Positions 15,991 through 24,302 of a DNA stretch of 64,000 nucleotides are shown here, piece by piece. The stretch is from assembly GCA_900544555.1 (NCBI GenBank), contig UQWD01000006.1:50447-114446 (forward strand), written 5' to 3'. Below the pieces are notes generated by a model. It searched no databases, had not been told where the DNA came from, and worked only from the letters and a program-made list of their open reading frames with translations. The position numbers and the translations under genes were made by a program. The DNA is from an uncultured Eubacteriales bacterium (GTDB lineage: Bacteria; Bacillota; Clostridia; Christensenellales; CAG-138). Each line of letters starts with the position of its first letter. Positions within the stretch are counted from its first letter, which is position 1.

Positions 15991-17573
15991 ACGTCTTAGT
16001 TTTAAACGGTTCGCCTAAAGGTGAACGCAGCAATACCATGCGCCTGACCCGCGCGTTCCTGGATGGAGCGCGATGGGGAGACGCCCAAATTATTGACGTG
16101 GCGAAAGCCGACGTGAAACCATGCCTGGGCTGCTTCGCTTGTTGGAACAAGACGCCGGGCAAGTGTGCCATAAACGATGAAATGAGCGGAATTCTTGCGA
16201 AAATGCTTGCGGCCGATGTGATTATATGGTCGTTTCCGCTGTATAATTTTAACGTTCCAGGCGGCTTAAAAAACCTGATTGACCGCCGGCTGCCACTTTT
16301 TCTGCCCTTTATGGCTGAGGGCGTCAGAGGCGGAGGGCATCCGCAACGCTTCGACTTATCCCGCCAAAAGCACGTTGTCATATCAACCTGCGGCTTTTGG
16401 ACGGCGGAAGGCAATTATGAAGCGGTCACAGCAATGTATGACCGGATTTGCGGACAGGGACGCTATACGGCGATTTATTGCGGACAGGGGGAGTTATTCC
16501 GCGTACCGGAACTAAAAGGCCGCACAGACGCATATTTAGAAGTTGTACGCCGCGCGGGGGCGGAATATGCCGCCGGCAGCGTTAGTGCCGGCACATGGGC
16601 GAGCCTTGCCGAGCCGCTGTTCCCGCGTGGTGCGTTTGAGAAAATGGCGGACGCATCCTGGGGAAATGCCGAGGGAGAGGATTCTGGAACGCCCGCCGAC
16701 GACAGCTTGAGCTTTACGACGCAGATGGCGGCGTTGTATCGGCCGGACGGCGTGGAGCGTATTGTGGAATTTTATTATTCCGACATTGACAAAACCTATC
16801 AAGTCCTGTTGACCAAGAAAGGCTCGAAGGTCGTTACGGACGATTTTAAGCCTTATACTACGAGGATTGAAACGCCCTATTCAGTCTGGCGTTCCATAGC
16901 GCGCGGTGAAATATCCGGTCAGAGCGCCCTGTTTCAGCGCCTATATAAAGTCCTGGGCGATTTTGACCTCATGCTAAGGTGGGATGACCTGTTTGGCGCA
17001 GGAACGCCTGAGAAGCGGACTGCGCATAATCCCGTTAGAAAAACGAATATGCTGCTACTTCTTGCGCCGTGGATTGTCATTTGGACGGTAATGGCGATTA
17101 GCCCTACTGTCGGCAGCGCGGTAGGGATCGCTGTCGCGGCGTCTGTGCCGTTGCTGTGGCTCGCATTTGAGCCTGTTATCTATGAACGGATCAGCGTCGC
17201 GATTGTAGCAGGGCTGTCGTTGTTGGTTTTACTCGGCGCGGATACAAGGCTTATCGTATCCGGCAGTTATCTGATTTTCGGCCTGATGTGGTTCCTTGGA
17301 GCGTTTCCCCGTATACCGCTGACCGCCTATTACAGCGCGCCGCGCTACGGTGAGGAAAGGGCTTATTTTAACCCGCTGTTCATCCGCACGAACCGTATTT
17401 TGACCGCCGCTTGGGGCTTATTGTATCTCATTACGCCGATTTGGACGTATATTTTAATGGGAACAGGGCTTTCCCCTTATGTAGGCTTGATTAATTCCGC
17501 ATTACCCGCATTGATGGGCGTTTTCACGGCATGGTTTCAGAAGTGGTATCCGGCGCGATACGCGAGGGGATAA
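15987..17573 (+). CDS. NAD(P)H-dependent FMN reductase-like / SCP2 / membrane fusion protein
   Basis: 528 residues with three parts. Residues about 1-200 form a flavodoxin-like FMN-reductase fold (MNVLVLNGSPKGERSNTMRL, then CLGCFACWNKTPGKC, WSFPLYNFNVPGGLKNLIDR). Residues about 225-330 resemble an SCP2 sterol/lipid-carrier domain (GVERIVEFYYSDIDKTYQVL and GEISGQSALFQRLYKVLGDF). Residues about 350-525 hold about six hydrophobic helices. Start is TTG at 15987, overlapping the padR TGA; GAAGGG sits upstream. The CxxC cysteines lie where related iron-sulfur flavoproteins and reductases have redox or cluster residues. A lipid-linked redox role at the membrane is inference. Confidence 0.75.
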   Translation: MNVLVLNGSPKGERSNTMRLTRAFLDGARWGDAQIIDVAKADVKPCLGCFACWNKTPGKCAINDEMSGILAKMLAADVIIWSFPLYNFNVPGGLKNLIDRRLPLFLPFMAEGVRGGGHPQRFDLSRQKHVVISTCGFWTAEGNYEAVTAMYDRICGQGRYTAIYCGQGELFRVPELKGRTDAYLEVVRRAGAEYAAGSVSAGTWASLAEPLFPRGAFEKMADASWGNAEGEDSGTPADDSLSFTTQMAALYRPDGVERIVEFYYSDIDKTYQVLLTKKGSKVVTDDFKPYTTRIETPYSVWRSIARGEISGQSALFQRLYKVLGDFDLMLRWDDLFGAGTPEKRTAHNPVRKTNMLLLLAPWIVIWTVMAISPTVGSAVGIAVAASVPLLWLAFEPVIYERISVAIVAGLSLLVLLGADTRLIVSGSYLIFGLMWFLGAFPRIPLTAYYSAPRYGEERAYFNPLFIRTNRILTAAWGLLYLITPIWTYILMGTGLSPYVGLINSALPALMGVFTAWFQKWYPARYARG

Positions 17574-17892
17574 GAACGTGCTTTAAGGGGTAAGAGAAAC
17601 GGCTGCATTTGATTGCATAAAAGGAAGGAATCTGTCTTTTTTCTAGGAATTTTTAATGTACTTGCGCTTTATGCGTCTAGACGATGTTGCCGAATTTTAA
17701 TCCGTTGTTGAAAGATTCGCTCCCTTTGAGAGATTCATAAGAATTAGGTTGACGGGTCATTCGCTTTTTTATATGTTGCCCGGCATAGGTTTTAGAGGTG
17801 GATAGCCAAATATAAGCACCGATAAAGCAATGGCATTCAGCTTCGGATAAATATAACTCAGATAAGCCGTTTAAAGCCGCTGATGTTTTTTC
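17574..17892. other. Gap before the pheST T-box
   Basis: About 320 bases with no supported gene. A minus-strand open frame (17677-18105) crosses the T-box and promoter and has no recognisable family, so it is not accepted. Otherwise nothing can be identified. Confidence 0.5.
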
Positions 17893-17921
17893 TTGACAGC
17901 GGGAATTTGCCGTCATATAAT
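17893..17921 (+). promoter_or_regulatory. Promoter of the T-box-pheST transcript
   Basis: TTGACA (17893-17898), 17-base spacer, TATAAT (17916-17921): consensus in both boxes. Confidence 0.92.
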
Positions 17922-17927
17922 CGGATG

Positions 17928-18165
17928 AATAATAGGCGTTGATGGAGAATGCCGTGACTATAAGCGCTTTAGAGAGGGCCGCGCTTGCTGAAAGCGGTCC
18001 GCGCGAAGGCCATGCGCGATTTCGCTCCTGAGCCGAGCCGGTGAAGCCGTATGGCGCGTAGCCTGCTCCGGGCAAGCCCGTTACAGCTAAAAGAGGCCCC
18101 GCCAAGCGGGGTGAAATTGGGTGGTACCACGAACGCGCCTTCGTCCCTTGGACGAGGCGTGTATT
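17928..18165 (+). promoter_or_regulatory. T-box leader (phenylalanine) with terminator
   Basis: tRNA-sensing riboswitch in front of pheS. The conserved T-box core TGGTACCAC (18122-18130) is followed by a terminator ACGCGCCTTCGTCC / GGACGAGGCGTGT (18132-18162) and a T-rich tail. Stem I has the AGAGAG element (17972-17977), a GCTGAAAGCGG distal part, and a specifier region GATTTCGCTCCTGAG in which TTC (18021-18023) is the phenylalanine codon, matching the downstream gene. Uncharged tRNA-Phe should favour the antiterminator and raise pheST expression. Confidence 0.95.
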
Positions 18166-18184
18166 TTATTTGGAGGAAAGGCAT

Positions 18185-19207
18185 ATGAACGAGGAACTTG
18201 AAAAAATCAGGCTGGAAGCCCTTTCAAACCTAAAAAACGCAAAGGAGGAGGCGGATCTGGAGGCGGTATCCGTTCGCGTGCTCGGACGCAGCGGCGCGCT
18301 CACTGAGATACTGCGCACCATGGGCAAGCTGGATAAGGAGCGGCGCGCGGCGTTGGGTCAGGCTGCGAACGCGGTGAAAAAGGAGCTGGAGGCGGAGATT
18401 GGGCGGCGGCGCGAAAGCTTAGCAGAGGCGATGCTTGAGCTAAGGATGCAGCGCGATAGAATTGATGTTACGGAACCCGGCAGGCGCGCAATTGCCCGCG
18501 GCCGATTGCATCCGCTTACGCAAACCTACCGCGAGATCCGCGACGCGCTTATCGGCATGGGTTTTACGATGTTTGACGGGCCGGAGGTAGAGCTTGACGA
18601 TTATAACTTCACAAAGCTGAACCTCCCTCCGGATCATCCGGCCAGGGATATGCAGGATACATTTTATGTGAATGACAGCGTTGTACTGCGCACGCATACC
18701 TCGCCCTGCGAAGCCAGGGCTCTTTTGAGTATGCAGCCTCCGTTTCGGATTATCATCCCCGGCCGCGTGTTCCGCGTGGACGAGGTGGACGCAAGCCACA
18801 GCCCCGTGTTTATGCAGATGGAAGGGCTTGTTGTAGATAAGAAAATTTCTCTTTCGGATCTCAAGGGCACGCTGGACGCGTTTGTACACGCCGTGTTTGG
18901 TGAAAACGTTCGCACTCGCTTCAGGCCGAGCTATTTCCCGTTTACGGAACCTTCCGCCGAGGTGGATATTTCCTGTACGCTGTGCGAGGGGAAAGGATGC
19001 CGCGTATGCAAGGGTACGGGCTGGCTCGAGATTTTGGGATGCGGGATAACCAATCCGCATGAGATTGAAAACTGCGGTCTTGATCCGAGGGAATGGAACG
19101 CGCTGGCGTTCGGCATCGGCGTGGATCGCGTGACAAATCTTAAATACGGCATATCGGATATCCGTCTGCTGTATGAAAACGACGCGCGGTTCCTTGCGCA
19201 ATTTTGA
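18185..19207 (+). CDS. pheS: Phenylalanyl-tRNA synthetase alpha subunit
   Basis: Class II synthetase alpha chain; with PheT forms the alpha2beta2 enzyme. 340 residues: N-terminal coiled coil (about 1-85), then HPLTQTYREIRDALIGMGF, the motif 2 region FRIIIPGRVFRVDEVDASH, a cysteine-rich insert with CTLCEGKGCRVCKGTGW (normal in Firmicutes PheS), and motif 3 ALAFGIGVDRVTNLKYGI. Start at ATG 18185, six bases after GGAGGAAAG; the TTG at 18170 sits at the Shine-Dalgarno itself. Controlled by the T-box at 17928-18165. Confidence 0.97.
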   Translation: MNEELEKIRLEALSNLKNAKEEADLEAVSVRVLGRSGALTEILRTMGKLDKERRAALGQAANAVKKELEAEIGRRRESLAEAMLELRMQRDRIDVTEPGRRAIARGRLHPLTQTYREIRDALIGMGFTMFDGPEVELDDYNFTKLNLPPDHPARDMQDTFYVNDSVVLRTHTSPCEARALLSMQPPFRIIIPGRVFRVDEVDASHSPVFMQMEGLVVDKKISLSDLKGTLDAFVHAVFGENVRTRFRPSYFPFTEPSAEVDISCTLCEGKGCRVCKGTGWLEILGCGITNPHEIENCGLDPREWNALAFGIGVDRVTNLKYGISDIRLLYENDARFLAQF

Positions 19208-19225
19208 TAAGGAGGGTAATGCATC

Positions 19226-21631
19226 ATGAAACTGCCTCTAAAATGGCTGAAGGAATATGTGGATTTCAATGTGTCAATCGATGAGTTCATCGAGCGCATG
19301 ATGTGGCGCGGGTTTGAAATTGCCGGGGCGGAACTCGAGCTGCCCGGCGTTTCGGGCGTATATGCGGGGATTATTCAGCATATCGAAAAGCACCCGAACG
19401 CGGATAAGCTCCAAATTTGCGTTTTGGACGTTGGCCAAAATACCCCAGTAACCATCGTAACCGGCGCGAAAAACGTGTTTGAGGGCGCGTGCGTACCCGC
19501 CGCGCTCGACGGCGCGCTGCTTGCGAACGGAGTTAAAATTAAGCCGGTGGAAATGCGCGGCGTAATGAGCTGCGGCATGCTGTGCTCGGGCGCGGAAATA
19601 GGTATAACGGATGAGGATTACCCGGGCGCGCAGGCGGACGGCATACTTATTTTAAAGGGCGAAATTAAGCCCGGCGCGCCAATAGATCAAGCGCTGGGTT
19701 TGGACGATGTGATATTTGATATTGAGCTTACTCCCAACAGGCCGGATTGCCAAAGCATTATCGGCATTTGCAGGGAGGCCGCGGCCGCGCTTGGGCAAAA
19801 GTTCAAAGAGCCCGTTATAAAGAAGATTTATGGGCAGGGAAACGCTTCCGCGTACGCGAGCGTAACGGTGGAAAACACTCAGCTTTGCCCGCGCTATACC
19901 GGGCGGGTCGTTGTGAATCTCAAGATTGAGCCTTCTCCCGGCTGGATGCAAAAGAAGCTTAAAAGCGCGGGTATGAGGCCAATCAACAATATTGTGGATA
20001 TCACCAATCTGGTCATGCTTGAATACGGCCACCCTATGCATGCGTTTGACTTATCCTGCGTCAGCGGCGGGCATATCGTGGTGCGAAACGCGCGCGAGGG
20101 CGAGAAGGTTACGACGCTGGACGGCAAGGAACGCGTCGTTACGCCCGACATGCTGTTAATTGCGGATGAGGAGAAGGGCGTTGGAATCGCGGGCGTGATG
20201 GGCGGTGAAAACTCAGAGATCACTAAGAACACGAGGGCGACCCTGTTTGAGTCCGCCGTGTTCAAATCCGCAAGCATCCGATCCACCGCCAGAAAGCTGC
20301 GCCATACGACGGACGCGGCGGCAAGATTCATCAAAGGCGTCGAACCCGTAACGGCTATGAAAGCGCTGGAGCGTGCGGTTGAGCTGGTGGAAGAGCTTGG
20401 CGCGGGCGTTGTCGTCGGAGACGCGCTGGATGTGTGCGCCGCCGATATCCGGGAACGCGAGGTGGATATAGACTGGCGGCATGTGAACAGGATACTTGGC
20501 CAGGAGCATTCGCCGGAGGCCATGGCTCAGCTGCTCGAATCCATCAACATCCCTTCTTCAGTAATGGGGGATGCGCTTAGAATAACCATTCCGCATTACC
20601 GCGTGGATATTGAGGACGGGCTTGAGGCGGATTGGGACATCGCGGAGGAGATCGGGCGGCTTTATGGGTATTACCATATAAAGCCGACGATGATGCGCGG
20701 CGATACGTTCAGGGGGGGCTTGACCGGGGAATTCCGACTTGACGACGCGGTTAAGGATCAAATGGCTGCCGAAGGAGCGTATGAGATTTATAATTACAAC
20801 TTCATGTCGCCTCACGAGCTTAACGCTTTGCTATTGCCTGAGGAGGATGAAAAAAGGCGCGCGGTAAGGATTATGAATCCGTTTGGCGAGGATCAAAGCC
20901 TGATGCGCACCACGCTTATCGGCGGAATGCTCAGGACGCTGGCCCTGAACGCGAACCGTAAAACCGGCCATCACCGTTATTTTGAAGTTGGCAACGCGCA
21001 TTTTGATAACAATAACGTACTTCCCGAGGAGAGAAGGCTGCTGGGCGCGGCCTATTACGGCGCCGAAGAGAGCTTTTTTACACTTAAGGGAAGCGTTGAG
21101 GCGCTTTTGGAGAGCTTGGGCATATGCGGCTGTGAATTTGTTAACGGCGGCGGCGCGTATCTTCATCCCGGGCAGAAGGCGCTAATCGTATGCGGTACGG
21201 ACGTAATCGGTGAAATGGGCGCGGCGCACCCCAAGGTGTTAAAAGCCTTTGGCCTGCCATCGAACGCGTATTTAGCGGAGATTTCGATGGCCATGCTCAT
21301 GAAGCACAGGCGGAAGGGGACGGTATACCGCCCGATTCCCAAGCATCCCCTCGTGCAAAGGGATATTGCGGTTGTAGTGGATGAACAGGTCAAATCAGCG
21401 GATATTTTGCGCGTTATCAATACCGCTCAGGATGGCGTTATGCTTGAAAACGCCGAGCTTTTCGACGTATATCGCGGACAGGGCATACCTGAGGGGGAGA
21501 AAAGCATGGCGTATTCATTCACGCTGCGCGCGCGGGAGGATAAAACCCTCACGGATGAGGAGATACAGCAAGCGATGAACGCCGTAATCCATGCGCTAAG
21601 CGATAGGCTCAACGCGCGGCTTCGCGTTTAA
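19226..21631 (+). CDS. pheT: Phenylalanyl-tRNA synthetase beta subunit
   Basis: 801 residues, normal for the bacterial beta chain. N-terminal MKLPLKWLKEYVDF, an EMAP/tRNA-binding domain (about 40-155, with IEKHPNADKLQICVLDVG), B3/B4 editing domain (about 200-400, including RSTARKLRHTTDAAARFIKG), B5, the catalytic-like core with NPFGEDQSLMRTTLIGGML, and a C-terminal anticodon-binding fold (YRPIPKHPLVQRDIAVVVDE to the end). Preceded by AAGGAGGG. Ends in a gap containing a terminator at 21737-21769. Confidence 0.97.
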   Translation: MKLPLKWLKEYVDFNVSIDEFIERMMWRGFEIAGAELELPGVSGVYAGIIQHIEKHPNADKLQICVLDVGQNTPVTIVTGAKNVFEGACVPAALDGALLANGVKIKPVEMRGVMSCGMLCSGAEIGITDEDYPGAQADGILILKGEIKPGAPIDQALGLDDVIFDIELTPNRPDCQSIIGICREAAAALGQKFKEPVIKKIYGQGNASAYASVTVENTQLCPRYTGRVVVNLKIEPSPGWMQKKLKSAGMRPINNIVDITNLVMLEYGHPMHAFDLSCVSGGHIVVRNAREGEKVTTLDGKERVVTPDMLLIADEEKGVGIAGVMGGENSEITKNTRATLFESAVFKSASIRSTARKLRHTTDAAARFIKGVEPVTAMKALERAVELVEELGAGVVVGDALDVCAADIREREVDIDWRHVNRILGQEHSPEAMAQLLESINIPSSVMGDALRITIPHYRVDIEDGLEADWDIAEEIGRLYGYYHIKPTMMRGDTFRGGLTGEFRLDDAVKDQMAAEGAYEIYNYNFMSPHELNALLLPEEDEKRRAVRIMNPFGEDQSLMRTTLIGGMLRTLALNANRKTGHHRYFEVGNAHFDNNNVLPEERRLLGAAYYGAEESFFTLKGSVEALLESLGICGCEFVNGGGAYLHPGQKALIVCGTDVIGEMGAAHPKVLKAFGLPSNAYLAEISMAMLMKHRRKGTVYRPIPKHPLVQRDIAVVVDEQVKSADILRVINTAQDGVMLENAELFDVYRGQGIPEGEKSMAYSFTLRAREDKTLTDEEIQQAMNAVIHALSDRLNARLRV

Positions 21632-21736
21632 ACACGCGCGCAAGGTTAACCCGTCATAAGCCAGGTTAAGCGGCCCGGCGATACGCACAGCCCGGCGGGG
21701 TTTACGAAGGCTTTTTTGCTTTAACAACACAGACAA

Positions 21737-21769
21737 GGGTGGTGCGCGTAAGGCGAAACCGCCCTTTTT
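21737..21769 (+). terminator. Terminator after pheT
   Basis: GGGTGGT (21737-21743) pairs with ACCGCCC (21758-21764) with one G-C/T-G type mismatch, followed by five T residues, about 105 bases after pheT. Confidence 0.75.
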
Positions 21770-21993
21770 GATTTTATGCGGCAGGGTTTGAAGCTTTGCG
21801 TGCCGGCTGCCGGTGAAGCATTTGCTATGTAAACCAGATATAATAAGCCTGCATGGTTGGGTTACCCGTAGTGAATTTGGTTTGGTCAACGTATAACGAT
21901 GCAACTCATGATACGATTTGTTGATTTCCTTATGCTTTTTTTATCAACTCTTTGGCAGATTATATATAAAACCTTCCTATTTCTACGCGTCGC

Positions 21994-22022
21994 TTTAACC
22001 ATGGCCCGAAATATGTTATAAT
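21994..22022 (+). promoter_or_regulatory. Promoter of pcrA
   Basis: TTTAAC (21994-21999), 17-base spacer, TATAAT (22017-22022), 56 bases before pcrA. The rest of the gap from 21770 holds nothing recognisable. Confidence 0.65.
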
Positions 22023-22077
22023 CAATATAGTTATTAAACACATGGTTTTTATTATAGTCATTGAGCGGAGGTACGGA

Positions 22078-24288
22078 ATGGACTTAACCCTTTTAAACGA
22101 GGAGCAGCGCCGCGCGGTGGAATTTAAAGATGGACCTCTGCTTGTGTTAGCGGGCGCGGGTTCGGGTAAGACCCGGGCGCTGACGTACCGCATAGCCAAC
22201 TTAATTGAAAAACACGGCGTCGCGCCGTGGAATATACTTGCTTTGACGTTTACGAACAAGGCGGCGAGGGAAATGCGTGAGCGCGTTGAAGCGCTGGTGG
22301 GCGGTTCAGCGAGCGATATGTGGCTTACCACGTTCCATTCCTGCTGCGCGCGCATACTCAGGAGAGACGCGGACGCGATTGGTTACGACAGGAATTTTGT
22401 TATTTATGACGATTCGGATCAAATGAGCGTATTATCGGATATTATCAAGCAGATGGGCATCGACGAGAAGGAGCTGCCCAAGCGCCGGCTCAAAGAGCGG
22501 ATAAGCGACGCTAAGAACAAATCGCTCAATCCCATCGATTATCTCAACGAAGACCGCATAAACGGCGAGACGTACGCGGCAGTATATAAAAGGTATCAAA
22601 AAAGGCTTCGCGACGCGAACGCACTGGATTTTGACGACCTTCTGCTCAAGGTAATCGAGCTTTTTGAACATGTTGCCGATATTCTCGAAAAATACCGAGA
22701 GAAATTCCAATATGTGCTGGTCGACGAGTATCAGGATACTAATATGGCCCAATACCGCATGCTCCAGCTTTTGTGCAAGGAGCGCAAGAACATCTGCGTG
22801 GTCGGCGACGACGATCAAAGCATATACGGCTGGCGCGGTGCGGATATACGTAATATCCTGGAGTTTGAAAAGGACTTTCCGGGCGCTCAGGTCGTGCGGC
22901 TGGAGCAAAACTACCGTTCTTCAAGCGTTATTCTTGACGCGGCGAACCATGTGATACAAAACAACGCTTCAAGAAAGCGCAAAACGCTTTGGACGGATTC
23001 CAAAGGCGGCGAGCCCGTTGAGCTGTTTGCCGCGAACAACGAGCGCATGGAGGCGGATTACATATGCCGAAAAATACTCGAGGGGCGGCGGAATGGGCGC
23101 GGCTACAACGAGTTTGCCGTTCTATACCGGATGAACGCGCAGAGCCGCGTGCTCGAAACCATGTTTGTTAACTACGGGATCCCGCACAGGATCTATGGCG
23201 GCACGAGGTTCTACGAGCGCAAGGAGATAAAGGATATACTAGCTTATCTGCGGGTTATCGCCAATCCCTCGGACGATGTGGCGCTTGCTCGCATAATCAA
23301 CGTGCCAAGGCGCGGCATTGGGGATATGGCCATGCAGGAGCTTGTCCGGCTGGCGGAAAATAAGGGCGTTCCGCTGCTTATAGCCGCGATGGATGGGGCG
23401 GGGCTTTCTCAGCGTGTTCAGCCCAGGATCAAGCAGTTCTCCGACATGATAACCGAGCTTATGGCGCTCAGGGAATGTATGAAGCTTTCCGAACTCGCGC
23501 AGGCGCTGTACGAACGCATAGGCTATGAGCAGTATTTAAAGGAAGATAAGCGCGGCGAGAGCGAGGCGCGCGTGGAGAATATACGCGAGCTTATAGGCAA
23601 CATGATGGAGGTGGAGAGGGATCTGCCTGAGGAATCGGATTCGCTCTTAGCGTTTTTAGAAAGCGTATCCCTTATATCGGATATTGATAATATGGATGCA
23701 GACGAGGGCGCGGTTTCCCTCATGACGCTGCACAGCGCGAAGGGGCTGGAATTCCCCGTCGTGTTTCTTGCGGGTATGGAGGAGAACATATTTCCTTCAT
23801 CACGCTCCAAAAACGATATCTCCGCGCTGGAGGAAGAACGCCGGCTGTGCTATGTTGGAATTACGCGCGCGATGGAGAAGCTTCATCTAGTTTACGCGAA
23901 ACAGCGCGTTTTGTTCGGCGATTACTCATATAACGCGCCTTCCGTATTCTTAAGCGAAATACCGGATGAGCTTATCGAGGATAAGTCCGAGCACCCGGCG
24001 CCGGTTCAACAGCAAATGGTTAGAAAAAGCGCTGCTCCCCGGGTGAACACATCCATGCACCGCGGCTTCGAGGCAGCCGCGAACGCTGCGCCCGCGCGCC
24101 GGGCGGCCGTTACCGCGGCGGAGAAAAGCTTTAGCCCATACGAACGCGTCCGCCATGCGGCCTTCGGCGAAGGGACGGTTATGGATGTGAGCGGATCGGG
24201 CAATACCATGACCGTAACCATAGATTTTGGAGCCGGCGGAGTAAAACGGTTCGCGGCGGCTTACGCCCCCATCACGCCGGCCGATTAA
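22078..24288 (+). CDS. pcrA: ATP-dependent DNA helicase PcrA (UvrD/Rep family)
   Basis: Superfamily 1A 3'-5' helicase for repair and rolling-circle replication. 736 residues. Motifs in order: Q motif LNEEQRRAVEF, Walker A LAGAGSGKTRAL, Ia TFTNKAAREMRERV, II VLVDEYQDTN, III GDDDQSIYGWRGAD, IV QNYRSS, V TLHSAKGLEFPVVFLAGMEE and VI CYVGITRAMEKLHL. The C-terminal tail (about 665-736) ends with the Tudor-like FGEGTVMDVSG segment that binds RNA polymerase in PcrA. Start at ATG 22078 after CGGAGGTACGG; earlier in-frame ATG codons overlap the promoter. Followed closely by ligA, the usual Firmicutes pair. Confidence 0.96.
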   Translation: MDLTLLNEEQRRAVEFKDGPLLVLAGAGSGKTRALTYRIANLIEKHGVAPWNILALTFTNKAAREMRERVEALVGGSASDMWLTTFHSCCARILRRDADAIGYDRNFVIYDDSDQMSVLSDIIKQMGIDEKELPKRRLKERISDAKNKSLNPIDYLNEDRINGETYAAVYKRYQKRLRDANALDFDDLLLKVIELFEHVADILEKYREKFQYVLVDEYQDTNMAQYRMLQLLCKERKNICVVGDDDQSIYGWRGADIRNILEFEKDFPGAQVVRLEQNYRSSSVILDAANHVIQNNASRKRKTLWTDSKGGEPVELFAANNERMEADYICRKILEGRRNGRGYNEFAVLYRMNAQSRVLETMFVNYGIPHRIYGGTRFYERKEIKDILAYLRVIANPSDDVALARIINVPRRGIGDMAMQELVRLAENKGVPLLIAAMDGAGLSQRVQPRIKQFSDMITELMALRECMKLSELAQALYERIGYEQYLKEDKRGESEARVENIRELIGNMMEVERDLPEESDSLLAFLESVSLISDIDNMDADEGAVSLMTLHSAKGLEFPVVFLAGMEENIFPSSRSKNDISALEEERRLCYVGITRAMEKLHLVYAKQRVLFGDYSYNAPSVFLSEIPDELIEDKSEHPAPVQQQMVRKSAAPRVNTSMHRGFEAAANAAPARRAAVTAAEKSFSPYERVRHAAFGEGTVMDVSGSGNTMTVTIDFGAGGVKRFAAAYAPITPAD

Positions 24289-24302
24289 GTGGAGGTAACG
24301 GC

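Noticed and set aside
17677..18105. Minus-strand open frame of 142 codons
   Set aside because: It crosses the pheST promoter and T-box stem I, has no recognisable family and no ribosome-binding site; the regulatory RNA explains the sequence.
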